From Pelargonium tetragonum (taxonomy: Eukaryota; Streptophyta; Magnoliopsida; Geraniales; Geraniaceae): DNA of 64,000 nucleotides. The DNA lies in contig JAYMTL010000002.1 in NCBI GenBank assembly GCA_036897445.1, forward strand, positions 124,001 through 188,000, written 5' to 3'. How positions within the stretch are numbered: the stretch's first letter is position 1; each line of letters starts with the position of its first letter. The translations under genes were made by a program, and so were the position numbers. The notes under the pieces are model-generated. The model saw only the letters and a program-made list of their open reading frames with translations. It did no database searches and was not told the DNA's origin. This document shows positions 11,610 to 23,187 of the stretch, piece after piece.

Positions 11610-12236
11610 GATTTTATTCCGTAAGAATATAGTTTACTAGTTAATTAAGCTTTTTAGGGGGTTTTCCAGTTAGTAGTAACTAGAGACCTAAAAATATATA
11701 ATGAATAATTAGTTTGTTAGCTTAGATAGGACGTAGGGGTTTTGCTCAGATTCACTTCTATTAATTGAATATTGTAAATCCTTTCTTATCATTCAAGGTT
11801 CTTACTAGGAAGTTAGCTATTCGTGGATATGGCAGCTAATCACTTTTTATACTTTAAGCTTCGGCAGTCTTAGATAGCAGATCAAGTATGAATCTAGTTT
11901 TCTGTTTTGACTAAAGTTGCAGAAGTATCCGATTAAACCCAATAAACCCATTTAAAATTTCTTGTTTATGTGCTGTACCACATCACTAGAATGCGTAAAG
12001 CTCTAGCAAAAAGTATCCCCAAAGTAGTCACTATCCTTCGGACTGGGGTTAGAGTGAGAGCAGTACCCCCTAAGTATAAACTCAAAGTACTAAAAAAGCT
12101 TTACAGTAATACTTAGAATGGAGTTATTAGAAGCTCCTATTCCTATATAGGAGTTGTTATCAAAAGGATCCCACTAGCGTTTTTTTATTTCTTTTAGAAC
12201 AGTACCGAGTGCTAGGAGCATACTCCTGATTAGCGG

Positions 12237-12308
12237 GGAACCATAGCCAAGCGGTAAAGCATGAGTCTGCAAAACTTATAAACGTCGGTTCGAATCCGAC
12301 TGGTTCCT
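12237..12308 (+). tRNA. trnC: tRNA-Cys(GCA)
   Basis: A 72-base cloverleaf that decodes UGC and UGU. The acceptor strands GGAACCA and TGGTTCC pair perfectly over 7 bp. The T arm is GTCGG-TTCGAAT-CCGAC, perfect over 5 bp. The anticodon arm is TGAGT-CTGCAAA-ACTTA with one G-U pair, and the anticodon is GCA. The discriminator base is T (U73), the usual identity base for tRNA-Cys. The D arm is the weak part: GCC faces AGC, leaving a C-A mismatch, while the loop keeps GG. No CCA is encoded. The sequence resembles bacterial and organellar tRNA-Cys. It is the only structure here that looks able to function; the D-stem mismatch could mean early decay or be tolerated. No neighbouring gene gives an operon context. 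Confidence 0.85.
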
Positions 12309-14427
12309 AATATCTCAGGTCTCTCTTTTTATCTTGTTTTATATCCGAGTACCCCTTTCTATAAGGGTAAGTGTTGTACCTGACTGTAGCGTAGCGAAGA
12401 ATGCAAGATAGTATATTAGATATAACAGGAATCCCTTAGAGCCTCTACTTCATATTATTATTTTCTTTTACCTCTCTTTCTTGATGTAAACCTTAGAAAC
12501 ATTAGTAAAGCAAGCGTTTAGAGTAGCCCCGCGGGTTAACGCAGATTCCGAAAATAGACCTGTGTATACTATGAATTTAAGTACACTCACAAATTGGTGG
12601 ACCTGTTACTAAGATAACAAGTTGGATTGGGTGAGTTGGCCCGGAACCCTTGAAATTTTATAATCTTTTTCCACCCTATACTTTTGATTAAAATTTTGGA
12701 TGGATAACTTACAAGAAATTGCAAGAAGATAAAACACCCCTTCTGTTTGTTTTGTCAGCCGTAACAATTCCTTGGTTGTTAGCCAGTGAATAACACATAG
12801 GAAAATTGCTCAAAATCGGATCCTGATCCATTTTCACTGAAACTAAGTCCGTTTGAAAGTCGGAATTTGGGGGCTAGTCATTTTATAGTGTTAGTCGCGC
12901 TTTTCATGCTGTGAGAAAGGGGTTTTCGTTTTTAAGGAATGAGATACTTTTAGTTTATTTAGTGCTTGCTTTTACTTTTGGACTAGGCCAGGATAGAAAT
13001 TAATAATAACGAGAGCTCTCTAATGCTGCTTAATGCGTTACCCGAAACTTGTATTCGAGGAGCGGAGTTTTTAACAGAGTAAACTTTATATCTAAAGTCT
13101 TGTAGCCGAAATTCTTATATAGTATATAAGTATATGGAAGCTTCTTTTCAGTTCACGAAAGGTAAATAAAGTACTTAAGAGGGCCCTCGTAAGGGTTACT
13201 CATAAATTTCCTAAAACCTCCATTTGTACAAGCGAGTTATAGTTTAGATACTATATTTAAGGTTGACGTAAGGCATAAAGATTAAGAAACTGAACTGATT
13301 TCATTCCTTTCCCATTTCAACCTGTGGTAATTAAACTCTTGCTTCTTTATTACTTACAAGAAAAAGATTCCAGAGGTATACTTTCATTAAATTTCACAGG
13401 GTATGTATAGTTATTTCCTGCAGTTATTAATTGCATGTCAGGGGCAAAGCCGCGGCTTTCAATGGCTAGCTTTTTTATATTGTAGTATATTCGTAAGAGA
13501 GTTCTACTACAAAATCCGAAAAACTGAAGGACTCAAGCAAGAATTTTCTTAATTGGAATCCTATATGTATGACAGAAGCTCGCTAATTCCGAACACAAAA
13601 ATAAAGGATACCTTATGCTTAGTTTTATAGTATCATTGCTTGAAATTAACAAAATACCAAAAGCAGAGTAGGTTCTAGAAGAAATTCAAATAAAGGTCCT
13701 CTTCTACTGCCTATATCCGAGTAACCCGTAAAAAGACCTCCCAGTCGCGCCCAAATATAAACAAATCAAGGAAGATGGATACCTTTTAAAGCGCGTTTCG
13801 TTGTAGTGCAAAACAGCATTCCTAGTTACAGGGACACTTTATAATATTAAATAAGTTCTTATGGGGTTTTTGGAACTCCCGCATTACACAGCGTCGTCTA
13901 TAAGATATAAGAAAGATAAGAAAGCAAAGGATTGGTAGATTTATAACACTCTACTAGGAAGACTTTAATCAAATGATACGCTAAGGGAACTTATGCTATG
14001 GCAAGCGCTTGACAACCACTTTAGTCAGATTTGATGGAAATTCCCTGAATTACTTACAACTCTAGAATAGAAGGCCTATAGAAAAACTAGATAAATTAAC
14101 GAAGGAAAGCCTTTTTGTGCCAATAAACGGAGCAAGTCGCTACAAGTTCAACTTAAATATTAGGGTTAATCGCAAGCATAAATACCCATTCTTTATTTAT
14201 TGTGAAAAGCTAACTTCCTTCTCGTTATACAAAGGGTGTCACTTTCTTATTCACTTTAAACCTTCGGTATATATATAAAGAAACTTCCAATCTCTCATTA
14301 TGTATTATAATTTGCAAAATAAAAGAAAAATTCAGTAATTGTTTGTAGAAAGATAGAGTTGCTTAACCCGGAATAAGTGACATAAGATAAGAGTTTAAAA
14401 GGAATCCCGGTGTATATTAAAAAAAAG
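12309..14427. other. Non-coding stretch downstream of tRNA-Cys
   Basis: No gene, repeat or strong hairpin was recognised. It includes CCCGCGGG near 12526-12534 and AAGCCGCGGCTT near 13447-13458, both short GC-rich palindromes. Confidence 0.5.
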
Positions 14428-14516
14428 CTGACGTACCAGTAATTGAACTCAGTGTAGGTATCTCTTTTCGTCTTGAGTGTCAACAAAGGGACTTAACAAA
14501 CTAAGCAGCTATACCC
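14428..14516 (-). pseudogene. Degenerate tRNA with a long variable region, identity uncertain
   Basis: The minus strand starts GGGTATAGCTGCTTAG and continues GTTTGTTAAG, a recognisable acceptor and D-arm beginning. A candidate anticodon loop TTGACAC (anticodon GAC, Val) sits in a stem with one mismatch and one wobble. About 20 extra bases separate it from GAGTTCAATTACTGG, a weak T arm, as in class II tRNAs (Leu, Ser, Tyr). The 3' acceptor strand does not match the 5' one. Val by anticodon and Leu-like by variable-arm length conflict, so the identity is left open. Confidence 0.35.
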
Positions 14517-15788
14517 TTTTTGTATTGGTTCTTTATAAATTGATCTCCTGTGTACAAAAACTTTTTAGGTTTCTCTTAATTATAATAAGACCCTCATTAA
14601 TGGGATTTTCATTTTGAATTTCAGCTTATTGGGACTTTTTGCTTTTTGAATTCCTTACTAGGTACGCCCTAAATATAAGGGAATTTGGGAGCGCCTAAAT
14701 GGGGTGAAAGCCTTTACGCAAATGTTGAGTGAAATTTTGTTCTAGCAAAAAGTGAGTCTTGTAACTAAAGTTTCTCCTATATTCTTACCCGGAAGTCTAT
14801 CTTATAAGATATAATAGGAAGGGATTTTTCTACGAACGGGCCCGCGTATCCAGGGTTGAGAATTAAGAGTAAACTCTAGAATATAGGGGTTTTAAAATAG
14901 GATAAAAAACGAGTCTTTCTTCTTGGCAAAACCTATCAAAAATGTAAATACATAATAAAAGTAATCCTGACGGGGCTTCTACTTCTTTTCGATAAATGGG
15001 ATAAAATAAGAAATTGCATTTGATGGAAACACGTACTTCTGTCCTTAATTCTACATTTAAGTAGTCCTTGTTTTGTTGAAATTAAAGTTACTAATGTATA
15101 AGCGGTTAGGGAACAAGAATTGTATGGGAAAGTCCCTTTCCAGGAGCTGATGATGAAGCTTTTTATCATAGCGCCTCGTTATAACGATTTCCTTTTCTTA
15201 GTTGATGCTTAAGGGAGCCCCTTTTTCTAATTTTATTAGACTTCAAAAATACAGCTTTGTTTCTTGTTATCACATTTGAATTCTGCTACAGTCTTTGCGA
15301 GAGTCTCCAGTGTAACGAGGATATTCCAAAAACCTTAACTGGGCCTTTTCATTATAGGTACTTGACTAACCTTACTTTATTTCCTCTTACTGGGTAATTA
15401 GGCCTGGGCATCAAAAAGAAAAGCTTTATCTGAATTCTGAATCCTTTTTCTATTTTAAGCAAAACCCCTTTCTGATCTGACGAGGTTTAGAAATTAACAA
15501 GAAAGTTGTCGTATATAGAAGAAAGGAGTACAAAATCTTACTAATCAGCACAAAGAGATACCAAGATGACTGAGATCCGTTGGAAGTAAGGCTATGGGAT
15601 GCCCCTAATTAAGTATGACACTCCGCAATTTTTTGTAGGAATTGAATTATACTAAAGACTCACTTGTAAAAGGGGGTCCCTAGTATCTCGTGAAAGTCTT
15701 TATTATATCCCGTAGAATTTAATAAAACAAAGCCAGTATCCACATTGAATAAACCCATATCTGTAAATGGTAGCTAACTTGGGTCCCT

Positions 15789-15800
15789 TCCCTTAAGGGA
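15789..15800. repeat. Palindrome TCCCTTAAGGGA
   Basis: A perfect 12-base palindrome. Here pyrimidines precede purines, the opposite order to the GGGG-N-CCCC family. Confidence 0.5.
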
Positions 15801-17299
15801 TCCCCAAGGCTTAACTAAAAGAAGTACTTTAAAACGGGGGCCTTGGCTAGTAAGTATACACTTTTTGAAATAATTTCTCTTTTAAAATATCACGAGGATT
15901 CCCCACTGCAAAGAAAAGTTCAAGGACTTTCTTTTATTTTATTAGTTAAGCAGTAAGAAGCAATCCGACGCTAAATAAAGAGTAATTAAACGGTAGAAAT
16001 TCTCTAAATAGCATAAAACACTTCGCGTGTAGTTTGAATTACATAGTCTCTAATCAGGCATTTCCTGCTGAGATGGAGCACCCTTTTTAGTTAAATTTCC
16101 GATATAAACAGCCAAAAGCATAGTTGGATTTTCACCACCCATAAGCTTATAAATTACTGAATCTTTAAGGGCGGCTTTATATAGGAATAGGGAACTTTTT
16201 AAATAAATAAGTATATGCCCTAGAGATTTCTTATTGTATAAGTTAAATTGCAAAAATCAAAGTGCAACAATAGTAGTGACAAGATGAATATTCGTTCGTA
16301 TACTACTTTCTTTGTCAACTATGTTAAGTTTTATATGGCTTCTGAAGGTTACGCCCCTTCTTTGCTTCGTTAAGACACAGATTCTTGGAATGTCCGAGAT
16401 AAAAAGAAATCTTGAATAAAAGCTTGTAAAATGTTACGGGGCTCCTTATCATTCTAAACAAGTAGGGAGTTTATTAACTAAGACTTCTGAAGGTAATGGG
16501 TTTCCTACAAAGAGAAGTCCGTAGAGTCAGTATATGTATAGCAGTTTGTTTACGGTAAAAGGGCTTTAGTATGCAGAACTGAGGGGTAAGTTGTTTTCTT
16601 AGTATTGTGTTACCGAGTGCTCCCTTCTTGCTTGAGGAAAAAGACTCTACCTTAAGAATTTCTACTTTAAATTCGTAATACTGCCTAAGGTTTACTACCT
16701 ATAAAGTAAGTTGAAAACTTGATCAAAGGGTAAGATTTTCCTATATATATACTGCAAAGCTCAAACCGGAGCTTTACTTTATTCCTCTCTAAAATCTTCA
16801 TTTTGTAAAACTTCCTAGACTTACTGTCTCCCTATTACTTTTATAAGACTAAAAACCTTTAACCAGGAAACAGAGCTCTTAAAGAGTTTACCTTAGGTTA
16901 ATAGGAAAGAAAGGTACTATCCTCTTAGATAGTATAGTGAATGAATACCTTATAACCACATCGGCTTCTTGTTTGTTACTCTTAGTTGAAGTACTGAATT
17001 CCAGAAACCTTCTATCCATACCTTGTTTCTTATGTCTACAACTGCTTTCTTAGTCTTACGAGTTGTTATTATACCTGCGCCCTAAATCCTAGAAAGATCC
17101 TAGCTTTTATTCTTTGTCCAAAAAAAGACATATATAATAGAAATCCCTGGCAGGGTCAGCTTAGATTTTGTAAAACCAGAATAACCTAGACTATTTAATT
17201 AATATTCTTTATAATATAAGAACTTTTAAGATATGGATATACTTGGATATTATAGATCTCTCATATACGGCTTCAATTTACAAAACGTTAATGCTGCTA

Positions 17300-17309
17300 G
17301 GGGTACCCC
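17300..17309. repeat. GC-core palindrome GGGGTACCCC, second copy
   Basis: The same 10-mer as at 11600-11609, followed here by two more C and a T run. It is a member of the GGGG-N(0-3)-CCCC family. Confidence 0.6.
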
Positions 17310-17363
17310 CCTTTATAAAAACAAGTAGGATAGTATTATGAATATGTATAGATCCTTTATAAT

Positions 17364-17388
17364 ATAACCCCAACTTCTGACCTAGACT
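17364..17388 (+). repeat. Diverged repeat, partner of 62233-62257
   Basis: Both copies share ATAACCC, then four variable bases, then T-N-CTGACCTAGA and T-rich sequence. Similarity is looser for perhaps 60 bases downstream, where both are T-rich with ACTTG words. Confidence 0.4.
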
Positions 17389-17774
17389 TGTTGACTTTGA
17401 CTTATATTTACTTGTCTTGTTTATTGTTTATTAGTAGTTAGTTACTTTAATTGTCTTAGTTGTTTAAGGGATATTCCTCTTACCTCTGTTTACAGGGTTT
17501 CCTTCGGATAAATAATAAGGATTTTAAGGAATTGTTAGTAGTATAGCTTGAATTTCGAAAGTGGAGTGAAAGCCCTGTTTTCTATTAGTCTTAATAGTGT
17601 TACGGGATTTTTAGAAACCTTTCTTTTTTAATCACTTATATAGAAATAGATTCGAATCATCCTAAATACTCTCTGTATACTTTGCTGTGTAGATAGTTAA
17701 GGATTAGTTCTGTATTACTCAACTCATTATAGTAAAGTGAACAGTTATCTTCAAGTATTTAAAGTAGTTAAACA

Positions 17775-17813
17775 GGAGTTCCGACATGCAAGGGTTCGAA
17801 TCGGCTCATTACC
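17775..17813 (+). pseudogene. 3' fragment of a tRNA, Gln-like
   Basis: CCGACATGCAAGGGTTCGAA closely resembles the variable loop and T arm of plant mitochondrial tRNA-Gln(UUG) as remembered (CCGGCATGCAAAGGTTCGAA). The 3' half of the T stem is altered and the acceptor strand is not tRNA-Gln-like. No D or anticodon arm is seen upstream. It reads as a truncated relic. Confidence 0.35.
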
Positions 17814-18549
17814 GGGCCTTTCAGGGAGAACCGCTGAGAAGCTGGTTTGTTAACTCTCCTTTGGATTGTTGCTATTTCGTATTAACTTTTGAATGCTTAT
17901 AGTAAATCACTTAAATAGAAAGGAATCCCTTTTAATATCTAGCCAAGTCTCTCTTATCTGTACGAATGCCTTCTAATAGAAGAAAGTAAGAAAGCCAAGT
18001 TAACTGATTGAGGGCACTTGCACTTTTCCTATTCATTTCCCACTCCCTCTCTTTTACCTTGTTGAGACACTCCAGTTTTTACAGGTTTTCTCTTTCATAA
18101 AACTTCCCGTTTCGCTTTGATTCAAGTTTTTCTTTTCTTGTTCCAGGGGTTGGTCTTACCCGTCAATTGTTTTGGGACGACGAGACGCAGTTAGGTAACT
18201 GGCAGAGAACAGGAGGAATGCCCCCTTTTTAATACTTACCTAAAGTACTCTATTATTACTACCTACTAACAAATAGGATATAATTAAGAGTAAGACTCTA
18301 CTCCCTATACTAAATAAAAAATACGGAAAAGGATACATACTTAGTATAGGTTTTACAAGCTAAAAAAGGAGGGTTCTTAACAAACAGAAAGAGTACTAAA
18401 CTAAAGGAAGAAAGGTATTAAGCAAGCAAGTCAAACTTCTCTTTTTTGAGGGGTAATCCAAATCTAGGAGTCTTTTTTAGGGTTTAGATAGGGGAGTCTA
18501 GTAGTTACTCTCATCTATTTCTGTGAGGTCTTATAAAATGGAAGTAAAC

Positions 18550-18564
18550 AGGTAATGTAATTAA
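18550..18564 (+). repeat. Dispersed 15-mer AGGTAATGTAATTAA
   Basis: An exact copy of the main form. The downstream sequence (GGTTCC) differs from the other copies. Confidence 0.6.
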
Positions 18565-18675
18565 GGTTCCATAGTCTTAAACTTTCCTTATCATGCTAGT
18601 CTTAGCTAAAATCTGTATACCTGAACTCTATATCTTTCCCCCTTTTTAAAGCTGTAACCTTCTTCTGTAGCTTAC

Positions 18676-18690
18676 TTATCTGCGATACCT
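18676..18690 (+). repeat. Shared 15-mer TTATCTGCGATACCT, copy 1
   Basis: Identical to 29359-29373. The first nine bases also occur at 38256-38264. An exact 15-base match is not expected by chance in 64 kb. Confidence 0.45.
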
Positions 18691-19591
18691 TTCTCTAGAG
18701 CTAAAACCTTACTTGGACTCTTATCCTCTATCTTCTAAGTCTTTGTTAACTAGATTCGAGAACTTGCAGGCACCAAAGTCTAAGATAAGGGTCCATTAAA
18801 TACCAATTAAACCCTCTTTTCAAGCCCAGTTCTAGCTTCATTTTGCAATCTCCGCATAAGATGAAGTTCCATCTCAATAGAATACTGCACAAATTAATCT
18901 AATCCTGAGCTAGGAAATTTTAATTACAAGTTTGACTAATTAAGTTTATAAGTCACAAGGAAATAGAAGGGCCGAAGGAAAGGCCAGCTTCTTCAGTTCC
19001 GGATCTATAAGAAATTGGGGATATAGTTAAGCGGGGATTCTGCTTTTGGCGTAACTCACTTAATTATGTTACAAACGAAAGAAAGATAAGGCATTTTAGA
19101 AAAAGCTTTTAGAAATGTATAAGCCCATAAAAGCAGTATAGGTATCGAAGATAAAGACTAGAAGTCAGGGCTTTCAAGAGAATTCCTTTTTGAAGAAAGT
19201 AAAGAAGGAAGTAGGTTATAGCTCTAAAGTGAAGAGGGTGCTGATACAGAGTGCGGGTTATTAAGATACAAGCTGTGAAGAGTGGGAGTTTGACAGGTTA
19301 GAGAGTTTTGTACTTTTGTTTCTCCGGAGAAGTGAAAGCTCTTCTTGTTGGTGTTGTTTCTCAGATTTCCGTTTAGTCTTTTTGGGGAATTATTTTAATT
19401 AATTGTAAAAGAGTCCAAGAAGTTTCTCTAGAATCACAAGGAATTTTCAGGCAAGGCTTGGGAGCGTGGATTTCTTCTATCAATCATACATAAGTGATTT
19501 CCATTTACGCTTTAACATATAAATATGCCATTTGAACTCGTGGGTTCCTGTTTTTCTTCCTTTCGGTTTAACGTGAAAAAGTAGACCACTA

Positions 19592-19608
19592 AAGTTGTTA
19601 GACAACTT
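19592..19608. repeat. Short hairpin AAGTTGT-TAG-ACAACTT
   Basis: Perfect 7-bp arms and a 3-base loop, followed by a CTTTTTT tract about 20 bases on. Stems this long occur by chance in a window of this size, so no function is claimed. Confidence 0.35.
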
Positions 19609-19741
19609 CTGAGACTTTCACTTTTTTACCTATAGATTTAAGTGACAGATAAGGGCTTACTTTATCTAAGTGATTAGTGATTTATGTCCGACTTTCAAAC
19701 AAAGAAGATAAGAACAAAAAAGAAAGTTAATAAAGCGAGTC

Positions 19742-19780
19742 GTTCTTCATGAGTGAGAGCTTTTTCTAAAGTGAGCCATA
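19742..19780 (+). repeat. Diverged repeat with copies at 27273-27311 and 27520-27549
   Basis: The first two copies share a T-rich lead (TTCTTCAT), then AGAGCTTTT-(T)-CTAAAGTGAG, then CATA or a close variant. The third copy keeps TGAGAGCTT, TGAG and TCATA with a changed middle. No coding frame is conserved among them. Confidence 0.5.
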
Positions 19781-21279
19781 ACTTGAGATTTCTATACAGG
19801 ATTTACCAAGTCCTATAGAGGAGAATGCAGTCAAATTGCAGGGCTCTAAAAGGTTTCTATTATATAAAGTCAAATCAGTATAAAATCTTAGTTCCCTTTA
19901 AACAATTTAGGAGATGCCCGCTTTTTGAGATTAGAGGGGTTTCGTATTCATGTCAAGGGAAGTCCAGGAACTCTAGCTTGCTTTTTCCTAAGTTCTGGGT
20001 TTTTAACTAACAGAGCTATAAAAAAAAGCTTTGTCCGCTTAGTTCGTACTTATTAATCCCAAAAGTGAGGAATTTCTAAATAAGAGTTAACCCTTGCTTT
20101 TATTACTTGACTGTATTCAACTCTTCTGGACGGGGTCCTAAACATTACTATATTCACGAAGCCCGCTCAAGCGTATCCTTGTAGAGTGTGCAACTTTTGC
20201 CTTAACAAGCGAACTAGGATTCCTTAAAAACAGAGGAGATCTAATACAAAAAATCTAGAATCAGCATGCCTGATAAGGAAAAGATCCCAAGATCTTGAAA
20301 AGCTAATCGCGTGTTCTCAGCATAAGAGCTTCCTTCAACCCAGGAAACACAAGTAGGCGCAATCACTAGAAAATTTTATACAGGACTAACCTAGAACATA
20401 AAAAAGGTGATAAAGAATTCCCTAAAAGGTAAGACTTTTAGAATAACCTGCTTTGAAAAGCGAATTCAGGTAAATCCAGGAGTACTTAAATGTCGATTTC
20501 TAAAGCAGCGAGAAAACTCTTCAAAACCTATATTTATCCCGTGATAATAGCACGCCTTCCTCAATTGCAAGGTAACAAACAACAAAAAGAGAATTCCGAA
20601 CGTAGAGGAACCCGGATTTCTAGGGTAACTTTCGATTACTGAAAAGGTTTGAATTCACAGAGGGATTTTATACAAAAATTCTTTCTTTGCTTTATACACT
20701 CCCAACTACCATAGCAGTAAAAGTATGCGTATTCTCTTTTAAGAAAATCTTATGTATATGTCAAACGTCTAAAGAGACTTTTCAAAGACCCCTTATTATG
20801 GGTAAGTTATTAGCTTATAAACACTCCTTTATATATTCTAAGTGCTACTTTTCTCGGAAGTACTCGCATATGTAGATTACAGAACCCTGGGTTTATCAAC
20901 AACTCCGAGTCCTCGTAGTAGGTACGAGATTCCTCCTTTTAATTCACTTTTTTTATTTTACTCTATCATTCCTTTCAAATGGACCTTGTTATTTAGGTAT
21001 GGATATGCAATGGATTCCTCTAAACATTTACAAGAAACTACTACAAAGTTTTTCGGAACTGCGTCTAGTTGAGATCTACTAGGCACTCATGTTTTAGCAA
21101 AAGTTAAATAAAGAAAAATCAAAGTCTTGATCCTATTTTTATAATAGGAGCTTTCCGCAGTGGTTTCAAAATTGTAGGGGTTATCATTACAGGGTATAGG
21201 TTGGGTGTATAAAAAAGACTCTAGAGAAAGTAATATGCTTTTTAGTATATAGGTACAGCGAAAAGGGTACCTTTAATAA

Positions 21280-21290
21280 GGGGTTTCCCC
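21280..21290. repeat. GC-core palindrome GGGG-TTT-CCCC
   Basis: A member of the GGGG-N(0-3)-CCCC family. A second small palindrome, AAAGG-GTACC-TTT-like, lies about 20 bases upstream. Confidence 0.6.
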
Positions 21291-21573
21291 GGTTATCTTG
21301 TTACTTTCATAGGGCAATAAGATTCAAAAACCAGCCACTGTAAAGAAGTTTTTGAGCTAGGTATTGTATCAAGGAGTCTCACTTATTGATAAATCCGAGT
21401 CGAGGAATATATATATTCGCTTTTTCACGAGCGATCCCACCCCATATTTCCTGAATATATGTAGAGTAGAGGGTTAATCCATAATTAGAATTAGAAAAGT
21501 AGTGGAGTTTTAGTGATTTCGAATCTATAAACCCTAAGGAATCCGCTTTACCACTTCAATTGCTATAGTTTAA

Positions 21574-21584
21574 GGGGCTACCCC
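21574..21584. repeat. GC-core palindrome GGGG-CTA-CCCC
   Basis: A member of the GGGG-N(0-3)-CCCC family. The arms extend by one A-T pair on each side. Confidence 0.6.
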
Positions 21585-23110
21585 TATTATTAAAGTAAAC
21601 CCTGCTCATAAGTTTCCTCTACGATGAAAAAGTCAAGGCAACGTAAGTACATCTAACATAAGAGCTCTCCTGTGTTTTTGAAATAGAGAGGTAAGATTCT
21701 AGTTTTGAAGAGTTGAAGTTAAATAAAAGCAGGCTTGTCTATTGTTGTACAAGGCTTTAACCTTTTTTCATCCGGCATCTACTATGAGATAAAATTTCGA
21801 CTTGTATGTCATCGGGCACCGACTTCGGAATAAAAAGGAAGATTTTTTGTATTATAGGAAAGCGCATGCTTTTTCTCGGATCCACTTAGTCGATATTATA
21901 GAATTTGCTTTATTACAGATAATCTTAGGTAATCCCCTATCTTATTTTGATTCATTTAGTCTAGTTGAGTATAAGGATTTTTTTATTGACACTTACTTCA
22001 AGCAAGGCTTCATCTTAGTATTAGAAAGTCTAAATTTCAAGTCCTGTTAAGGGCCTCTCGAGTGATTTAGTTTTATTAGAAGACTTAGAGATAGTTTAGC
22101 TTGCAGGGATTCTGGAGTTTCAATTTCATAGAGTTCTAAGACTTTTGTTACGACCTGCCGGGTATCCTTTTGATCCTTAAAGCTTAGTCTTTTTCAATAT
22201 ATCCGAGTAGATTTTCCAAAGTCTTTTTTTTAGTAGAACCTTAAACCGAAACACTTAATCGATCATATTATGTCAACAAAAATGATTTTAATACAATTTT
22301 GCCCCTCTCTAGTTCCACTTCGTACAGAACTTGTCCGCCTGGACGTACGTGTTCTTTTAAAAAGGAAATGAGTCATTCTGATCAATAAGAATCCGATACT
22401 TGAATTTCGATGAGATTTTATAGTCTAACTAATTTTATGCATTTAGTTTCAAATATTGGTACTAAAAAGTGTATATAGAATTGGAAGATCTTGCCTTTTA
22501 TAACTACAACAAGATCCTTTTGTCTGAGCATTATAGTTCTTTTTCTCTAATCCCTCGGCCCTGGCTCAAGGACTTACGTTACCCACGCAATCTTGATCAT
22601 AAAGCGCTTCTGGAGCGGACGCCCTTTTATAAAAGATCCTGATCTTTGTCGAAAACTAATCCGAAATACAAGCTACACCCTGAGATCCTGAAAATAACAA
22701 CTGGTTTAGTCTCAAAAACTTAAACAATTAAACGAATAGACGAAAGTAAGCCCAGAACATCCTGTGAAAAGAAAGATAGAGTGGTATACTGAATTAAATT
22801 AGTAAAACCTAAGCCTAGTGCTCCCAAGGAAAGGTCCCACTATTTACTCGAGATAGACTTCCTCTTGATACAACAACTGAAGACTAAGAAATATCTATAT
22901 GTTAACTTTATAAACAGGGGATTTTCTATCGATTGATATTTACACCTTGCTCTTGAATTTTAATCCGTGACTAGGAATTCCTATTATTAAATAATTTCGA
23001 ATTACTAAGGCTAAGAAGTAAAGAGCTTGTCTTGTATATACGTACGACTTAAAGGTATAAGCACTTAATATATAACTCTCTACTTTTTAGGCGTTACACA
23101 GGGTATTCCT

Positions 23111-23187
23111 GATTACTGACCAAGTGGAAGTGGTGGTAAAGCGTCCCATCAATCATAAAATGTCATAGGTTCAAATCTTGAGACATT
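23111..23187 (+). pseudogene. Degenerate tRNA, identity not assigned
   Basis: GACCAAGTGGAAGTGGTGGTAA resembles a D arm with an insertion, and CATAGGTTCAAATCTTG a T arm with two wobbles and a mismatch. In between, ATCATAA could give anticodon CAT, but the flanking stem does not pair. The GGTAAAGCG phrase resembles plastid tRNA-Ile(CAU). It is a likely relic with an open identity. Confidence 0.35.

Larger units (their letters stand above)
14517..17774. other. Non-coding stretch
   Basis: No gene is recognised. Items seen are a 12-base palindrome (15789-15800), a 7-bp hairpin TACTATC/GATAGTA (16915-16934) that is within chance expectation, the palindrome at 17300-17309, and one half of a diverged repeat pair (17364-17388). 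Confidence 0.5.
17814..23110. other. Non-coding stretch
   Basis: No gene is recognised. It contains copies of dispersed repeats (18550-18564, 18676-18690, 19742-19780), a short hairpin (19592-19608) and two GC-core palindromes (21280-21290, 21574-21584). Short frames near 19.8-22.0 kb (61-82 codons) encode nothing recognised. Confidence 0.5.

Noticed and set aside
13124-13132. ATATAAGTA, the yeast mitochondrial promoter nonamer
   Set aside because: About three such 9-mers are expected by chance in this sequence, and no gene follows.
16915-16934. Hairpin TACTATC/GATAGTA
   Set aside because: Dozens of 7-bp stems with short loops are expected by chance in 64 kb.
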